Positions 35,281 to 44,049 of a stretch of DNA of 64,000 nt are shown here, one piece after another. Made by a program: the position numbers and the translations under genes. The notes beneath the pieces were generated by a model. The model was not told the origin of the DNA and searched no databases. It worked only from the letters and a program-made list of their open reading frames with translations. This stretch comes from Hymenobacter lapidiphilus. Its GTDB lineage: Bacteria > Bacteroidota > Bacteroidia > Cytophagales > Hymenobacteraceae. The DNA is taken from NCBI RefSeq assembly GCF_013377885.1, contig NZ_JABKAU010000019.1, positions 1 to 64,000 on the forward strand, given 5' to 3'. Position 1 is the stretch's first letter. Every line of letters begins with the position of its first letter.

Positions 35281-35835
35281 TTACTTTTTCACGAGGGCCA
35301 TGCCGCACTTCGGGCACGCGCCGGGCTTGTCGCTGGCGCTGCCTTCACACTGCATGGGGCACTGGTAAGCGGCACTCACGGCTTTGCCGGTTTTAGCCGC
35401 CGCGTCGAGCTTTTCAAACCGGGCCGAGAGCGACTTGCCCTTGGCTTTGAGGCTGACAATGGCCGTGCGAACGGTGATGCCGGCCGGAACCTGCGCCACT
35501 AGGTGGTCGCCGACAGGCGTGAGGGCCACGGTACTGGTTTTACCGGCCGTGGTCAGCAGCATCACGGTGCCGGTGGTGGCTGTGGGGGCCATGGTGGCTT
35601 CGTTGGCGTCGAGCAGGTACACGTGTACTTCGCCGGCCTGCTGCACCAGCTCCAGGTGGTAGGCGCCGGCCGTCCGGACTACGCCCCCGTGGGGCGACTG
35701 GTGAGCATGGGTTTCGCCGGCCGCTTTATGGCCGTGGGCGGCGGTGCCGGGCTTATGGCTGTGCTGAGCCTGGGCCGAGCAAGAAGCAGTGGCCACGATA
35801 GCGGCGGCGATGAGCAGGATTTGGGAAACCTTCAT
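35281..35835 (-). CDS. Periplasmic heavy-metal-binding (HMBD) protein, 184 aa
   Basis: The signal sequence includes ATASCS, a plausible lipobox at residue 19, so it may be a lipoprotein. A His-rich region follows (HSHKPGTAAHGHKAAGETHAHQ, about residues 25-50). A beta domain (about 55-150) resembles copper-handling periplasmic domains, and the C-terminus is a heavy-metal-binding module, YQCPMQCEG...KPGACPKCGMALV. The CPM and CPKCGM motifs are typical of modules that bind Cu(I) or other soft metals in Bacteroidota efflux loci. It probably acts as a periplasmic metal buffer or chaperone for the pump. Confidence 0.85.
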   Translation of the reverse strand: MKVSQILLIAAAIVATASCSAQAQHSHKPGTAAHGHKAAGETHAHQSPHGGVVRTAGAYHLELVQQAGEVHVYLLDANEATMAPTATTGTVMLLTTAGKTSTVALTPVGDHLVAQVPAGITVRTAIVSLKAKGKSLSARFEKLDAAAKTGKAVSAAYQCPMQCEGSASDKPGACPKCGMALVKK

Positions 35836-35883
35836 GGGGAAATGAAACGTGAGTTTAGGGGGAAAAGCAGGAAGCGCGGAAGG

Positions 35884-36588
35884 CTACATTTTGTCGGCGT
35901 TCTGGGCGTGCCAGGTCTTAAAGGCGTCTATTTCCTTCTGCTGGGTGTCAATCATCTTCTCCGCCATAGCCTTGAGCTTGCTGTCTTTGCCGTAGGCCAC
36001 TTCGGCTTTGGCCATGTTCATGGCACTCTGGTGGTGCGTGGTCATCAGCATGTTGAAGTTCATGTCCGGGTTGGCCACGGTAGGCGGCGTATTCTGCATC
36101 ATGGTCGTCATCGACGTCTTCATCTGGGCCGTGAACGGGTCGTTCGGGTCCGTGGGCTGGTAGTTGGTCGGGGCATTGTCGAGGCGGGTGGCCACGGCTT
36201 CCAGCTCCCCGATTTCCTGCTGCTGGTCGGCCTTGATTTTCTCGGCCATCTGGCGCATGGTGGCGTCTTTGCCATCGCGCAGCTGAATGTCGGCCATGGC
36301 CACCGCGCCTTTGTGGTGCTCCAGCATCATGTGGGCAAAGTCGTGGTCGGTGTTGCCCTTCATTTTCATGGCGTCCATCTTACCCATCATCTCATCCATC
36401 GAGGCTTTCAGGGGCGAGTCGCTGGCCATCGTGGAGTGGTCCATTGTAGAATGGTCCATCGTGGCCATGTCGCCGGCCGCGGCAGTTTCGGTGGTGGCGG
36501 TGGTTTCCGTAGCGGTTTTGGTGTCGCAGCTGGCCAGCAGCAGGGTGCCGGAGTACAGCAGGGCGCAAAGAATGGCTTGGGTTTTCAT
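35884..36588 (-). CDS. DUF305 lipoprotein
   Basis: The 234-residue product has a lipobox (LLLASC, Cys near residue 20) and a DUF305 core with two ferritin-like helical halves. The signature His pairs are in HMMLEHHKGAVAMA near 108 and MTTHHQSAMNMAKAE near 180, plus many Met residues (ATMDHSTMDHSTM near 45). DUF305 proteins are often found with copper resistance genes, and the HH/M pattern suggests copper binding. It lies 48 bases downstream of nothing essential on its own strand, and is probably cotranscribed with the flanking HMBD genes. Confidence 0.88.
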   Translation of the reverse strand: MKTQAILCALLYSGTLLLASCDTKTATETTATTETAAAGDMATMDHSTMDHSTMASDSPLKASMDEMMGKMDAMKMKGNTDHDFAHMMLEHHKGAVAMADIQLRDGKDATMRQMAEKIKADQQQEIGELEAVATRLDNAPTNYQPTDPNDPFTAQMKTSMTTMMQNTPPTVANPDMNFNMLMTTHHQSAMNMAKAEVAYGKDSKLKAMAEKMIDTQQKEIDAFKTWHAQNADKM

Positions 36589-36647
36589 GGATTCAGGGAA
36601 TTAGCGGAGGAAAAAACGAGCGGGAAAAGCGCGCAAAACGGAGCTGC

Positions 36648-37610
36648 CTAGCTAGCGGCCGGGCCTTTCACGTTGATAGTGAAGTCGCCGGTGTGGATCT
36701 TGCCGGCGTGGTTGAACTGCAGGAACACGCGGTACAGGCCAGGCGCCTCGAAGTTGGTGTTGAAGCCAATGGCCGGGCCTTTGTCAGCCTGGTCGTTCGG
36801 GTGCACGTGCAGGTAGCGTTCTGTGTCTTCGCTGATGACGACCACGTGACCCAGCGCGCCCAGGTAATTGTCGAGGTCGGTTACGGGCTGGCCGTTTTTG
36901 CTGATGACGATTTTCATGCCCAGCAGCTGGCCGGTGTTCAGGGGCTTATCAAACGCCAGGGTGGCCGAGTAGCCATCCTTTTCCCAGCTCATATCATCGT
37001 TCTTGAACTTGACGGGCGCGTATTTCGGTCCCTGCACCGTCACGGGCTGGCGGCCCAGCTGGTGGCTGCTCCCGGTAGGCGAGTAGTCCTGGAACAGCAC
37101 AAACTCGCCACCCTTGGGGAAGGTGTAATCCACCTGGTAGTCGCCCTGGGCCGTGTACTCGGGGTGCTCGTGGTAGAACTGCGAGAGGTCTTTGCTGACG
37201 ATAATCAGGTGAATCTTCTTCTCGTGCACCACGGCCAGCGGCACCGGGGCGGCCTCGTTGCCGGTTTCCTGGGGCGTGAAAGCCAGCTTGGCGGGCTGCC
37301 CGGCTACCAGCTGCATGGGGATAGGGGTGAACTTCATCTGGTAGGCCTTGCCATTGCTGGCGGGCAGGTCGGTGTGCTCCAGGTTCATGCCGCACTTCGG
37401 GCATGTGTCGCCCGCCTTGGTGCTGGTTACCTCGGGGTGCATGGGGCAGGAATAAATGTGGCCGCCGGCGTGCTCATCGGTACCCGCCGCGGGCCCATCG
37501 GTGGGCGTAGTAACGGTATCGGTGGCACTGCTGCTGCCGGCATCCGACGAGCAGCTGGCAACGGTAAACAGGCTGGCAGCGGCCAGCAGCGGAACAAAAA
37601 TGCGCTTCAT
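36648..37610 (-). CDS. HMBD lipoprotein with YtkA-like domains, 320 aa
   Basis: Starting at MKRIFVPLLAA, it has a lipobox (TVASC, Cys near residue 20). The heavy-metal-binding module YSCPMHPEVTS...TCPKCGMNLEH follows near residues 50-78. Two beta domains come next (for example LIIVSKDLSQFYHEHPEY near 140 and HVVVISEDTERYLHVHP near 260). The HEHPE and HVHP histidines resemble those of copper-handling periplasmic proteins. A start 72 bases upstream would place the lipobox too far inside and is rejected. It is the middle gene of the periplasmic set and probably binds and passes copper to the pump. Confidence 0.85.
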   Translation of the reverse strand: MKRIFVPLLAAASLFTVASCSSDAGSSSATDTVTTPTDGPAAGTDEHAGGHIYSCPMHPEVTSTKAGDTCPKCGMNLEHTDLPASNGKAYQMKFTPIPMQLVAGQPAKLAFTPQETGNEAAPVPLAVVHEKKIHLIIVSKDLSQFYHEHPEYTAQGDYQVDYTFPKGGEFVLFQDYSPTGSSHQLGRQPVTVQGPKYAPVKFKNDDMSWEKDGYSATLAFDKPLNTGQLLGMKIVISKNGQPVTDLDNYLGALGHVVVISEDTERYLHVHPNDQADKGPAIGFNTNFEAPGLYRVFLQFNHAGKIHTGDFTINVKGPAAS

Positions 37611-37669
37611 ATAAAAACAGGTAAGGAGTGGAAACGGTGGAAAATTGGCCTCAGCCAGGGTTCGGCAGT

Positions 37670-37801
37670 TTACGCCAGCCACTGCTGCCAGAGCACGAAG
37701 CTTAAGGCGGCAGCCACTACGGCGTAGAGCAGGTAGGAGGGCCAGCGGCGACCTGGTTCCGACGGAGCCGAGCCATTGGCTGCCTCACAACAACGCTTCA
37801 T
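37670..37801 (-). CDS. Small single-pass membrane protein, 43 aa
   Basis: From MKRCCEAANG the product has a Cys pair at residues 4-5 and a single membrane helix (SYLLYAVVAAALSFVLW). Small proteins with a CC motif and one helix are common in Bacteroidota copper loci. It lies between the two larger metal-binding genes on the same strand, with a 59-base gap to the next. Its function is unknown; metal sensing or insertion is a guess. Confidence 0.6.
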   Translation of the reverse strand: MKRCCEAANGSAPSEPGRRWPSYLLYAVVAAALSFVLWQQWLA

Positions 37802-37929
37802 TGCGGGAACGGTAAAACCAGGAAATAGGGCAAGGGGCGCGCGGCCAAACTGCGCGGGCGAGCAAACGAAAAGGCCCGCCCCGGACATAGCACAGCTATG
37901 TCGGCGCGAGCCTTAGCGCGTCGAAAAAA

Positions 37930-38403
37930 TCAGACAGTCAGCGACTGAATGTAAATGCGGATGTCCGGAATTTTGGGCTTCAGATGCCGCGGCGGAACCA
38001 GGGCAACAGCGGCCGTCTGGTCCCACTTGCCCGCCAGGGGCCGGAAATGGAATTCCGCTGCCGTTGGCAGCACGGCCGGGGCCGGAATGAGCAGGTTCTT
38101 CTGAACCGGTGTCGTCAGGGCCGAAAGCAGGGCCGCCGAGTTGTCCTTGCAGCAGTCGTGCTGGCTGCCAGCCGACTTGGCAGGGTGCTGGTCTGGCTTG
38201 GTGGTGGGCTCGGCAACCACTCCATGACCCGCGCAGCACGGGTGCGACGGCTGGGCCGCTTCGGGGTACTCGGCCACGGCCAGGCTGATTGCCGGCACCG
38301 GGTTTACTACGGCGCACAGGCACTGCCCCACGAACACGTTGACGAAGACGAGCAGGAAGCTCGTCGCCAGCAAACGGCGGAAGGGGAACAGGCTACGGAA
38401 CAT
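37930..38403 (-). CDS. Cys/His-rich exported protein, 157 aa
   Basis: The N-terminus is a signal or membrane helix (LLATSFLLVFVNVFVGQCLC). The remainder has HPCCAGH near residue 54 and HDCCKD near 82, and a conserved tail PPRHLKPKIPDIRIYIQSLTV. I recognise the tail as shared by small exported proteins beside copper genes in this phylum but know no name. The Cys-pair/His motifs suggest Cu(I) or Zn binding. It is the first gene of the metal island in transcription order, with a possible promoter just upstream. Confidence 0.7.
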   Translation of the reverse strand: MFRSLFPFRRLLATSFLLVFVNVFVGQCLCAVVNPVPAISLAVAEYPEAAQPSHPCCAGHGVVAEPTTKPDQHPAKSAGSQHDCCKDNSAALLSALTTPVQKNLLIPAPAVLPTAAEFHFRPLAGKWDQTAAVALVPPRHLKPKIPDIRIYIQSLTV

Positions 38404-38422
38404 AGACGGCGCTAAGCGACTG

Positions 38423-38430
38423 CGAAATTA
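38423..38430 (-). promoter_or_regulatory. Possible -7 box (TAATTTCG) before the metal island
   Basis: The minus strand reads TAATTTCG, one mismatch from TAnnTTTG, 20 bases before the first gene of the island. The 10-mer TGCGAAATTA recurs exactly at 38591-38600, so it could also be an operator or chance. Confidence 0.3.
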
Positions 38431-38589
38431 GTCTTATCTTCTGAAAAAGCTTACCAATATAGTGCCGTTACCACGGCTCGAATTTTGCGCCCTGCCCCTT
38501 GTTCGTGCTGATTTATAGCGCCGAAGGAAGTTTTTGCGCCTCTAACGGCTCATGAACGCACTTGGCTCCGGTACGCGGCCGATCATCAA

Positions 38590-38871
38590 GTGCGAAATTA
38601 TATAAGTAACCGGCCATATTTTACCTACCCGATTTGGCAGCGCCGCCCGCAATGGCCTGTGCTTTGGCGGGAAGAGCTATTACCGCGAAGTCGTTACATT
38701 ATGCCATTTCACGGCCGGATTCAGTACCAACTTCGGGCCCAGGAAGCCGTGGATAATGCAACTGAAAAGCGGCCCGCTTACTGCTTACGCCTGCCTAACA
38801 TCGGTGTATTTATAGCGCGTCCGTACAGCAGTATTTGTAGCAAGCGTATCCTTGCGACCATCACTTGTTGA
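38590..38871 (+). pseudogene. Possible Fic N-terminal (DUF4172-like) fragment
   Basis: The frame contains IWQRRPQWPVLWREELLP and HGRIQYQLRAQEAV. The order Trp-Gln-x-Pro-x-Trp-Pro, then a basic helix with GR, is like the N-terminal domain that precedes Fic domains in Bacteroidota. No Fic motif (HPFxxGNGR) follows, and the frame ends soon after. The similarity is short and I am unsure; the frame may be non-coding. Confidence 0.3.
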
Positions 38872-39035
38872 ACGTTTTCGGCATCACCCACGGCCAGCTG
38901 CATAACGGCTGGTTCCATCGAAGGATAAGTGGCCCAACGCACGGTTGTGCTACCCATTTTGAGTAAGGTCGTGCGGCAGGTGATGAAATTAAACGACCAG
39001 CATCACCTTCTTCCCCAAGTCGCCTAAACCGTTCC

Positions 39036-39461
39036 ATGCATATCAGTACTTTATACGATACCGACGGCAGCAGCTGCACGCTCACCTTCGAAGAACCGGA
39101 CGGTTGGCTGCGAGCCACATGGCGTGGGTACATAGACCCGGCAGAAGCTGTGCGCGGAGCCGAGAATTACTTGAGCCACGCCGCCCTACAGCCCTGTCCC
39201 TATTTGCTCAACGACAACTCGGCCCTGCGAGGTCCCTGGTTTGATTCAGTGGATTGGCTCGAACGGGTATGGCTGCCCCATGCCCTGCGGCTGGAAATAC
39301 GTTTTATCGCTCACGTTGCGCAGGCTAATACGCACGCTGACTTGCTGACGCGCTCCTTCCAGCAAGCTGTACAGGGCCAGTTGGAGCTACAGGTTTTCTC
39401 TGCCGTGGCCGAAGCGGAGCATTGGCTGCGCAGCTGCCAGTTGCGGGGCTACCGCACCTGA
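39036..39461 (+). CDS. Hypothetical protein, 141 aa (STAS-like fold possible)
   Basis: No signal peptide or membrane segment is present. The first half (MHISTLYDTDGSSCTLTFEE) is a beta-rich start, followed by GWLRATWRGYIDPAEAVRGAENYL and later helices ending at AEHWLRSCQLRGYRT. The pattern of strand, WxGY, then a helix is seen in SpoIIAA/STAS-like proteins of Hymenobacter-type genomes, but the call is tentative. It is an isolated gene with GC-rich codons. Confidence 0.6.
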   Translation: MHISTLYDTDGSSCTLTFEEPDGWLRATWRGYIDPAEAVRGAENYLSHAALQPCPYLLNDNSALRGPWFDSVDWLERVWLPHALRLEIRFIAHVAQANTHADLLTRSFQQAVQGQLELQVFSAVAEAEHWLRSCQLRGYRT

Positions 39462-39650
39462 CGGCCAGGATAGATGATAAGCGTGTGCCCTTCGTGGTAC
39501 TCAAGCCGATGTGCTTGTCCGAACGACCCGCCTCCTGGCTGGAACAGGCGGAATACGGGGGCGGGTATGGCCACGACGCTGTAGCGGATGGGGGCGGGAA
39601 TTTATCGAAGTGCTTCAGCCTCAAAATACTAGTTCACGTAAGCGGGCCTT

Positions 39651-40316
39651 ATGAATACATCCAGCCTGACCAATTACTGGGACACGCTCTACGCCCAACG
39701 ACGGCCGGAGCAGGCCAGTTGGTTCCAGCAGCACCCTGCGGCTTGCTTACGCCTTTTCGCGCGCGCCAACCTGCCCTTCGATGCGCCCATCATCGACGTG
39801 GGGTCGGGCCTCTCGCCCTTCCTTGATGGTCTGCTGGCCCAAGGCTACTTAAACCTGATTGCCACGGATTTGAGTGCCACTGCGCTGGATCAGCACCGGC
39901 GCCAACTGCCGCCTACACAAGCGGATCGGGTACTGTGGGTGGTTGATGACGTAACGGCCCCGCAGCACCTGCCCTTGCTCGATCCCGTACTGCTGTGGCA
40001 CGACCGGGCGTTGTTGCACCGCCTGACTAGTCCCACCCAAATGGCGATGTATCGCCGTCTGTTGGACCACATGGTCTTGGCCCACGGCTGGGTGTTATTG
40101 GCTGCGCGCGCGCCACAGCCCGGCCCACCCCTGACCGATGCCGGGTTGCTGGTTCAGCCCTATGGCGTGGCTGAGTTAACGGCTCTGCTGGGCGCCGATT
40201 ACGCACTGCGGGGCACCTTCGACGAAGTGCATGAAACGCCCCAGGGGGAAAAGCAAACCTACACGTTTGCCCTCTTCCAGCGCAATGCCACAGCCCGCAC
40301 AGGTGCTTGGCAATAG
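39651..40316 (+). CDS. Class I SAM-dependent methyltransferase
   Basis: The 221-residue protein begins NYWDTLYAQRRPEQASWFQ, a pattern typical of small SAM-dependent methyltransferases of the thiopurine/tellurite type. The SAM-binding motif I is IIDVGSGLSPF near residue 46 and motif II is NLIATDLSATALD near 70. The late motif is VLLWHDRALLHRLT near 122. The substrate is unknown. It stands alone between the 39036 gene and the uronate locus, which is transcribed toward it. Confidence 0.85.
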   Translation: MNTSSLTNYWDTLYAQRRPEQASWFQQHPAACLRLFARANLPFDAPIIDVGSGLSPFLDGLLAQGYLNLIATDLSATALDQHRRQLPPTQADRVLWVVDDVTAPQHLPLLDPVLLWHDRALLHRLTSPTQMAMYRRLLDHMVLAHGWVLLAARAPQPGPPLTDAGLLVQPYGVAELTALLGADYALRGTFDEVHETPQGEKQTYTFALFQRNATARTGAWQ

Positions 40317-40509
40317 CCGATGACGCGTTTGAAAAGGCGCGCAATCCAACATAATGGGCCCTGAATCGTCTATTTTCAGGAACTGTTCCGGTTGATGTAC
40401 AAAACAGCAGGCTGGTAACACCTGCTATGCTGGCAAATTGCAGGAACAAGTGCTTGGCAAAGCCAGTCGTTTCCATCCAACGAACGGTGAATTTGCTAAC
40501 ACCATGCAC

Positions 40510-41340
40510 CTACCGCAAATCCTGAATGGCCACGGCGTCCATGTCGGTGTACTCGCGGTTTTCGCCGGCCATGCCCCAGATAAAGGCGTAGCTACCGGTG
40601 CCGCAGCCAGTATGGATGGACCAGGGCGGCGAGAGGATGGCCTGCTCGTTGCTCACCCACAGCGACCGGGTTTCCTGAGGTTCGCCCATCAGGTGCAGCA
40701 CCCGCTGACCCTGGGCCAGGTTGAAGTACAGGTACGCTTCCATGCGCCGGTCGTGCACGTGAGCCGGCATCGTGTTCCAGACGTTGCCCGGCTTGAGCTG
40801 GGTGAGGCCCATGACGAGCTGGCAGCTTTGAATGCCCTCGGCGTAGATGTATTTGTTGATGGTCCGTTGATTGGCGGCTTCCAGCGTGCCCATCTCCACC
40901 GGTGTAGCCTCGGCGCGGGTGAGGCGCGTGGTGGGGTGCGCGTGGTGGGCCGGAGCTGACAACAAGTAGTACTTGGCCGGCTGGCTGGTATCATGGCTTC
41001 CGAACTCCACCCGCTGGCTGCCCATGCCCACGTACAGGCAATCTTGGTAGTCGAGCTCGTAGGCTTTACCATCGACGAGTACCTGGCCCGGCCCGCCGAT
41101 GTTGAGGATGCCCAGTTCCCGGCGTTCCAAGAAGTAATCGGACTTGAGGTTGGGCGGGCACGGCAGCGCCAGCGGGCTGGCGCCAGGCTGGGCCCCGCCT
41201 ACTAGCATGCGGTCGTAGTGCGTGTAAGTCAGCCGGATATCGTCGGCTACGAACAGGCTTTCAATCAGAAAATTCTCGCGTAGCTCGGCGGTGGACATGC
41301 CCGCCGTTTCACGGGGGCTGATGGCATAGCGTTGGGTCAT
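40510..41340 (-). CDS. kduI: 5-dehydro-4-deoxy-D-glucuronate isomerase
   Basis: KduI converts the open form of 4,5-unsaturated uronate (DKI) to 2,5-diketo-3-deoxygluconate. The 276-residue cupin protein has the Zn-binding set in PAHVHDRRMEAY (His about 194 and 196, Glu about 201) and IHTGCGT (His about 243), as in E. coli KduI. It is the downstream end of the minus-strand uronate locus. Its product normally needs KduD, which I do not find in the window; the SDR at 56781 looks more like a fructuronate reductase. Confidence 0.93.
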   Translation of the reverse strand: MTQRYAISPRETAGMSTAELRENFLIESLFVADDIRLTYTHYDRMLVGGAQPGASPLALPCPPNLKSDYFLERRELGILNIGGPGQVLVDGKAYELDYQDCLYVGMGSQRVEFGSHDTSQPAKYYLLSAPAHHAHPTTRLTRAEATPVEMGTLEAANQRTINKYIYAEGIQSCQLVMGLTQLKPGNVWNTMPAHVHDRRMEAYLYFNLAQGQRVLHLMGEPQETRSLWVSNEQAILSPPWSIHTGCGTGSYAFIWGMAGENREYTDMDAVAIQDLR

Positions 41341-41450
41341 TACTGGTGGGTTTTGATGGGTATTTCCTAGCTGCTTACTTTCCGGCTTCCGGTACTCTGC
41401 TTCTTTTTATTAAACTAAAAACTAGAAACAAACGACTTGAAATCAATAGG

Positions 41451-42695
41451 CTATTTCACCTGCACTTCCAGCGGGGAAGCTAGGCGCTGGGCGAAGTCGC
41501 GCAGGTAATCATCCCAGGTGGTAGCGGTGGCGAACTGGCCGCTTTTGGTCCAGCCGAAGCCGGCGTAGTACACCAGCCGGCCGTCGGTGGGCGTGGCCAT
41601 CACCAGCAGGTGGCTTTGGTCCTTGGTTTTACTACGGCGGTCCTGCCAACCCTGAATGGCCTGGGGGGCCAGTACTACGCCGGTGCCCAGCTGCGCGTCG
41701 TCCATGGGCTCCCAGTAACGAAACCACCCCTGCCTGGGCTCGGCTTTAATTTCGCCGCGTACCCCCTTGGGCTCGGCGTGCAGGGTGGTACCGATGGCCA
41801 AGTTGGGCAACGGCTTATCGGCGCTGATCTGCTCCTCGAAGCGCGTGAGGTTACTGCCCAAGTCGAGACTGATGATTTTCTTTTCCTGCACCGTACGGCC
41901 GTTGGCCGACCAGGGCGCGTAGCTCAGCTCAAATAAGGTACGGATGGGCCCAATAGCCAGCCGCCGGTAGCTGACAAAGTTGCGCGAAACATACAGCGAA
42001 TCATTGTCCCAGACGCCCGTACCCGCAAAGCCCCGGCTGTCGCCCACGTGGTAAGGGTCGTAGCCCTCGCCCCGGTCTACGTGGTAGTAGCGGTGGTCGG
42101 CGGGGTAGTTGCCGTACCATTTATCAATTACGGGGTACGAGACGCGCTTAAGCCAGCAGTCCATGCCGCTGGTAAGGGTGCCACCTTTTTCCTGGGCTAC
42201 TACCATGCGCTCAGCTTCGGGGCCATAGGTGCGGAAGGCCACCCGGTCGTTTTCCCAGGCATAGTCGTCGGTGCGCTCGGGCGCAAAGCGCGAGTACGTC
42301 GTCAGCTCGCTTTGGGGCTGGCGGGCGGCCCCATCGGACTGGCCGAGTACCCCAAAGGTGCGGGTGCCACCGGCCGCGCTAGCCACCTGAAACAGCAGTT
42401 CATCTACGGTGCCATTGCCGTCCGTGTCCACCGTTTGGCTTACTATAAACTTTCCCGTCTGCTCATCGCGCACCAGCAGGTTTTCGGCTCCGAACTCCGT
42501 CAGTAGCGCCTGCAAGTGGGTGGCCGGAATGCTCACCGTTTCGGCCGGCCGGGCCTGGGCCAGGCGGTTGCGCACGGTCACCGTAAGCGAGCCGGCACCC
42601 CCAGCGGCAGTCGGCTTGGTGCTCGCGCACGAAGCCAGGGCACCGGCACCCAGCAGCGGTAGGGTTAAGGCGAGAAGAGAATGGGAAATACGCAT
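41451..42695 (-). CDS. DUF4861 lipoprotein
   Basis: The 414-residue product has a lipobox (GALASC, Cys near residue 23). Its body matches DUF4861 features such as DTDGNGTVDELLFQV, WENDRVAFRTYGPEA, GSG/MDCWLKRV near 178 and FAGTGVWDNDSLYVSRNF. The family is typical of pectin, alginate and other uronate loci in Bacteroidota. The biochemical role is not established; it probably acts in the periplasm or at the cell surface on uronate oligomers. It lies next to kduI in the same direction. Confidence 0.8.
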   Translation of the reverse strand: MRISHSLLALTLPLLGAGALASCASTKPTAAGGAGSLTVTVRNRLAQARPAETVSIPATHLQALLTEFGAENLLVRDEQTGKFIVSQTVDTDGNGTVDELLFQVASAAGGTRTFGVLGQSDGAARQPQSELTTYSRFAPERTDDYAWENDRVAFRTYGPEAERMVVAQEKGGTLTSGMDCWLKRVSYPVIDKWYGNYPADHRYYHVDRGEGYDPYHVGDSRGFAGTGVWDNDSLYVSRNFVSYRRLAIGPIRTLFELSYAPWSANGRTVQEKKIISLDLGSNLTRFEEQISADKPLPNLAIGTTLHAEPKGVRGEIKAEPRQGWFRYWEPMDDAQLGTGVVLAPQAIQGWQDRRSKTKDQSHLLVMATPTDGRLVYYAGFGWTKSGQFATATTWDDYLRDFAQRLASPLEVQVK

Positions 42696-42727
42696 TGCGC
42701 TGGGGTCTGAAAGGATATTGGGTCAGG

Positions 42728-44044
42728 TTAAGCCCGTCCAGTCAACTCCTGTTCGGTTACGGGCCTGAGTTTGGGTGAAATGAAGTGCATCACCGTCCAA
42801 GCCACCAAATAGGCCGAGCCGCAAATCAGGAAAATAATGTTGTAGCCGGCGTTGATGTTGCCGCTGTTCTTGGCCGAATCGAGCAGATAGCCGATAAGCA
42901 GCGGAAACAGGATGCCGCCAATGGAGCCGGCCATGCTACCCAGGCCGATAACCGAGCTGAGCGTGCGCTTAGGAAACATGTCGGAAGCCACCGTGAAAAT
43001 ATTGGCGCTCCAGGCCTGGTGGGCGGCAGCAGCCAGGCTGATGAGGGCCACGGCCGGCCAGATGCCGGTGGCGTAGCGAGCGGCCATAATTGGTACCACA
43101 GCCAAGGCGAACAGCAGCATGGCCGTTTTGCGGGCCTTATCCACCGGCCAGCCCTTCTTAATCAGCCACGACGACAAGTACCCACCCCCGATGCTACCCA
43201 CAGTCGTCATCGAATACACCACCACCAGCGGCAGACTGGGCTTTTTCAGGTCGAGGTCGAACGTAGTGGCAAAGTATGAGGGCAGCCAAAACAGGAAAAA
43301 CCACCAGATGGGGTCGGTGAGCAGCTTGCCCAGCAGAAATACCCAGGTCTGACGCAAACTCAGCAGCCGACCCCAGCCCACGCCCGCGCCCTGCCCGGTG
43401 GCCGTCAAAGCATCTGCCTCGTCGTCGTCGGAGTTGATGTAGGCCAGCTCTTCGGCCGAAAGCTTGGCTTGGCGGGCAGGCACTTCGTAGCCATACCACC
43501 AGAATATCAGCCAGATAAAACCAATGGCCCCAGTGAGGATAAAGGCCATTTCCCAGTTGTACACGCCCAAAATCCAGGGCACGAGCACGGGGGCCACTAC
43601 GGCCCCAATGTTGGCCCCGGAGTTGAAAATGCCGGTGGCTAGGGCCCGCTCCTTCTTTGGAAACCACTCGGCCACCGTTTTCACGGCCGCCGGAAAGTTG
43701 CCAGCCTCGCCCAGGCCCAATGCGGCCCGCGCTACTCCAAAACCGATAGTACTGGTGGCAAAGGCATGGGCAATGGCGGCCCCGCTCCAGGCAATGATAG
43801 AAAATGCGTAGCCTTTTTTGGTGCCGATGCGGTCAATCAACCGGCCAAATAGCAGCAAACCCAGCGCATAAGCCGCCGAAAACGCCATCACGATGTAGCT
43901 ATAGTCGGTTTCGGTCCAGCTGAACTGCTCCTCGAGCGTGGGCTTGAGCAGGCCGATAACCTGGCGGTCGAGGTAGTTGATGCTGGTGGCAAAGAACAAC
44001 AGGGCCACCACGGTCCAGCGGTAATTTCCGACAGGTTTCTGCAT
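42728..44044 (-). CDS. MFS transporter, hexuronate type
   Basis: From MQKPVGNYRWTVV the product has 438 residues and about 12 membrane helices. The first helix contains FATSINYLDRQVIGLLKP and is followed by the GRLIDRIGTKKG loop, a classic MFS loop 2-3 motif. The sequence class (NYLDR start) is that of hexuronate/ACS-family transporters such as ExuT. An upstream ATG at 44503 would add about 150 residues that overlap the aldolase gene and is rejected. The aldolase stop lies five bases upstream, so the two genes are coupled. It should bring glucuronate or galacturonate across the inner membrane. Confidence 0.9.
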   Translation of the reverse strand: MQKPVGNYRWTVVALLFFATSINYLDRQVIGLLKPTLEEQFSWTETDYSYIVMAFSAAYALGLLLFGRLIDRIGTKKGYAFSIIAWSGAAIAHAFATSTIGFGVARAALGLGEAGNFPAAVKTVAEWFPKKERALATGIFNSGANIGAVVAPVLVPWILGVYNWEMAFILTGAIGFIWLIFWWYGYEVPARQAKLSAEELAYINSDDDEADALTATGQGAGVGWGRLLSLRQTWVFLLGKLLTDPIWWFFLFWLPSYFATTFDLDLKKPSLPLVVVYSMTTVGSIGGGYLSSWLIKKGWPVDKARKTAMLLFALAVVPIMAARYATGIWPAVALISLAAAAHQAWSANIFTVASDMFPKRTLSSVIGLGSMAGSIGGILFPLLIGYLLDSAKNSGNINAGYNIIFLICGSAYLVAWTVMHFISPKLRPVTEQELTGRA

Positions 44045-44049
44045 GGCCG

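Noticed and set aside
36693..37727. A 344-codon plus-strand frame opposite the HMBD lipoprotein gene
   Set aside because: It has no signal peptide, no family motif and unusual residue composition, while the minus frame has clear lipobox and metal-binding motifs.
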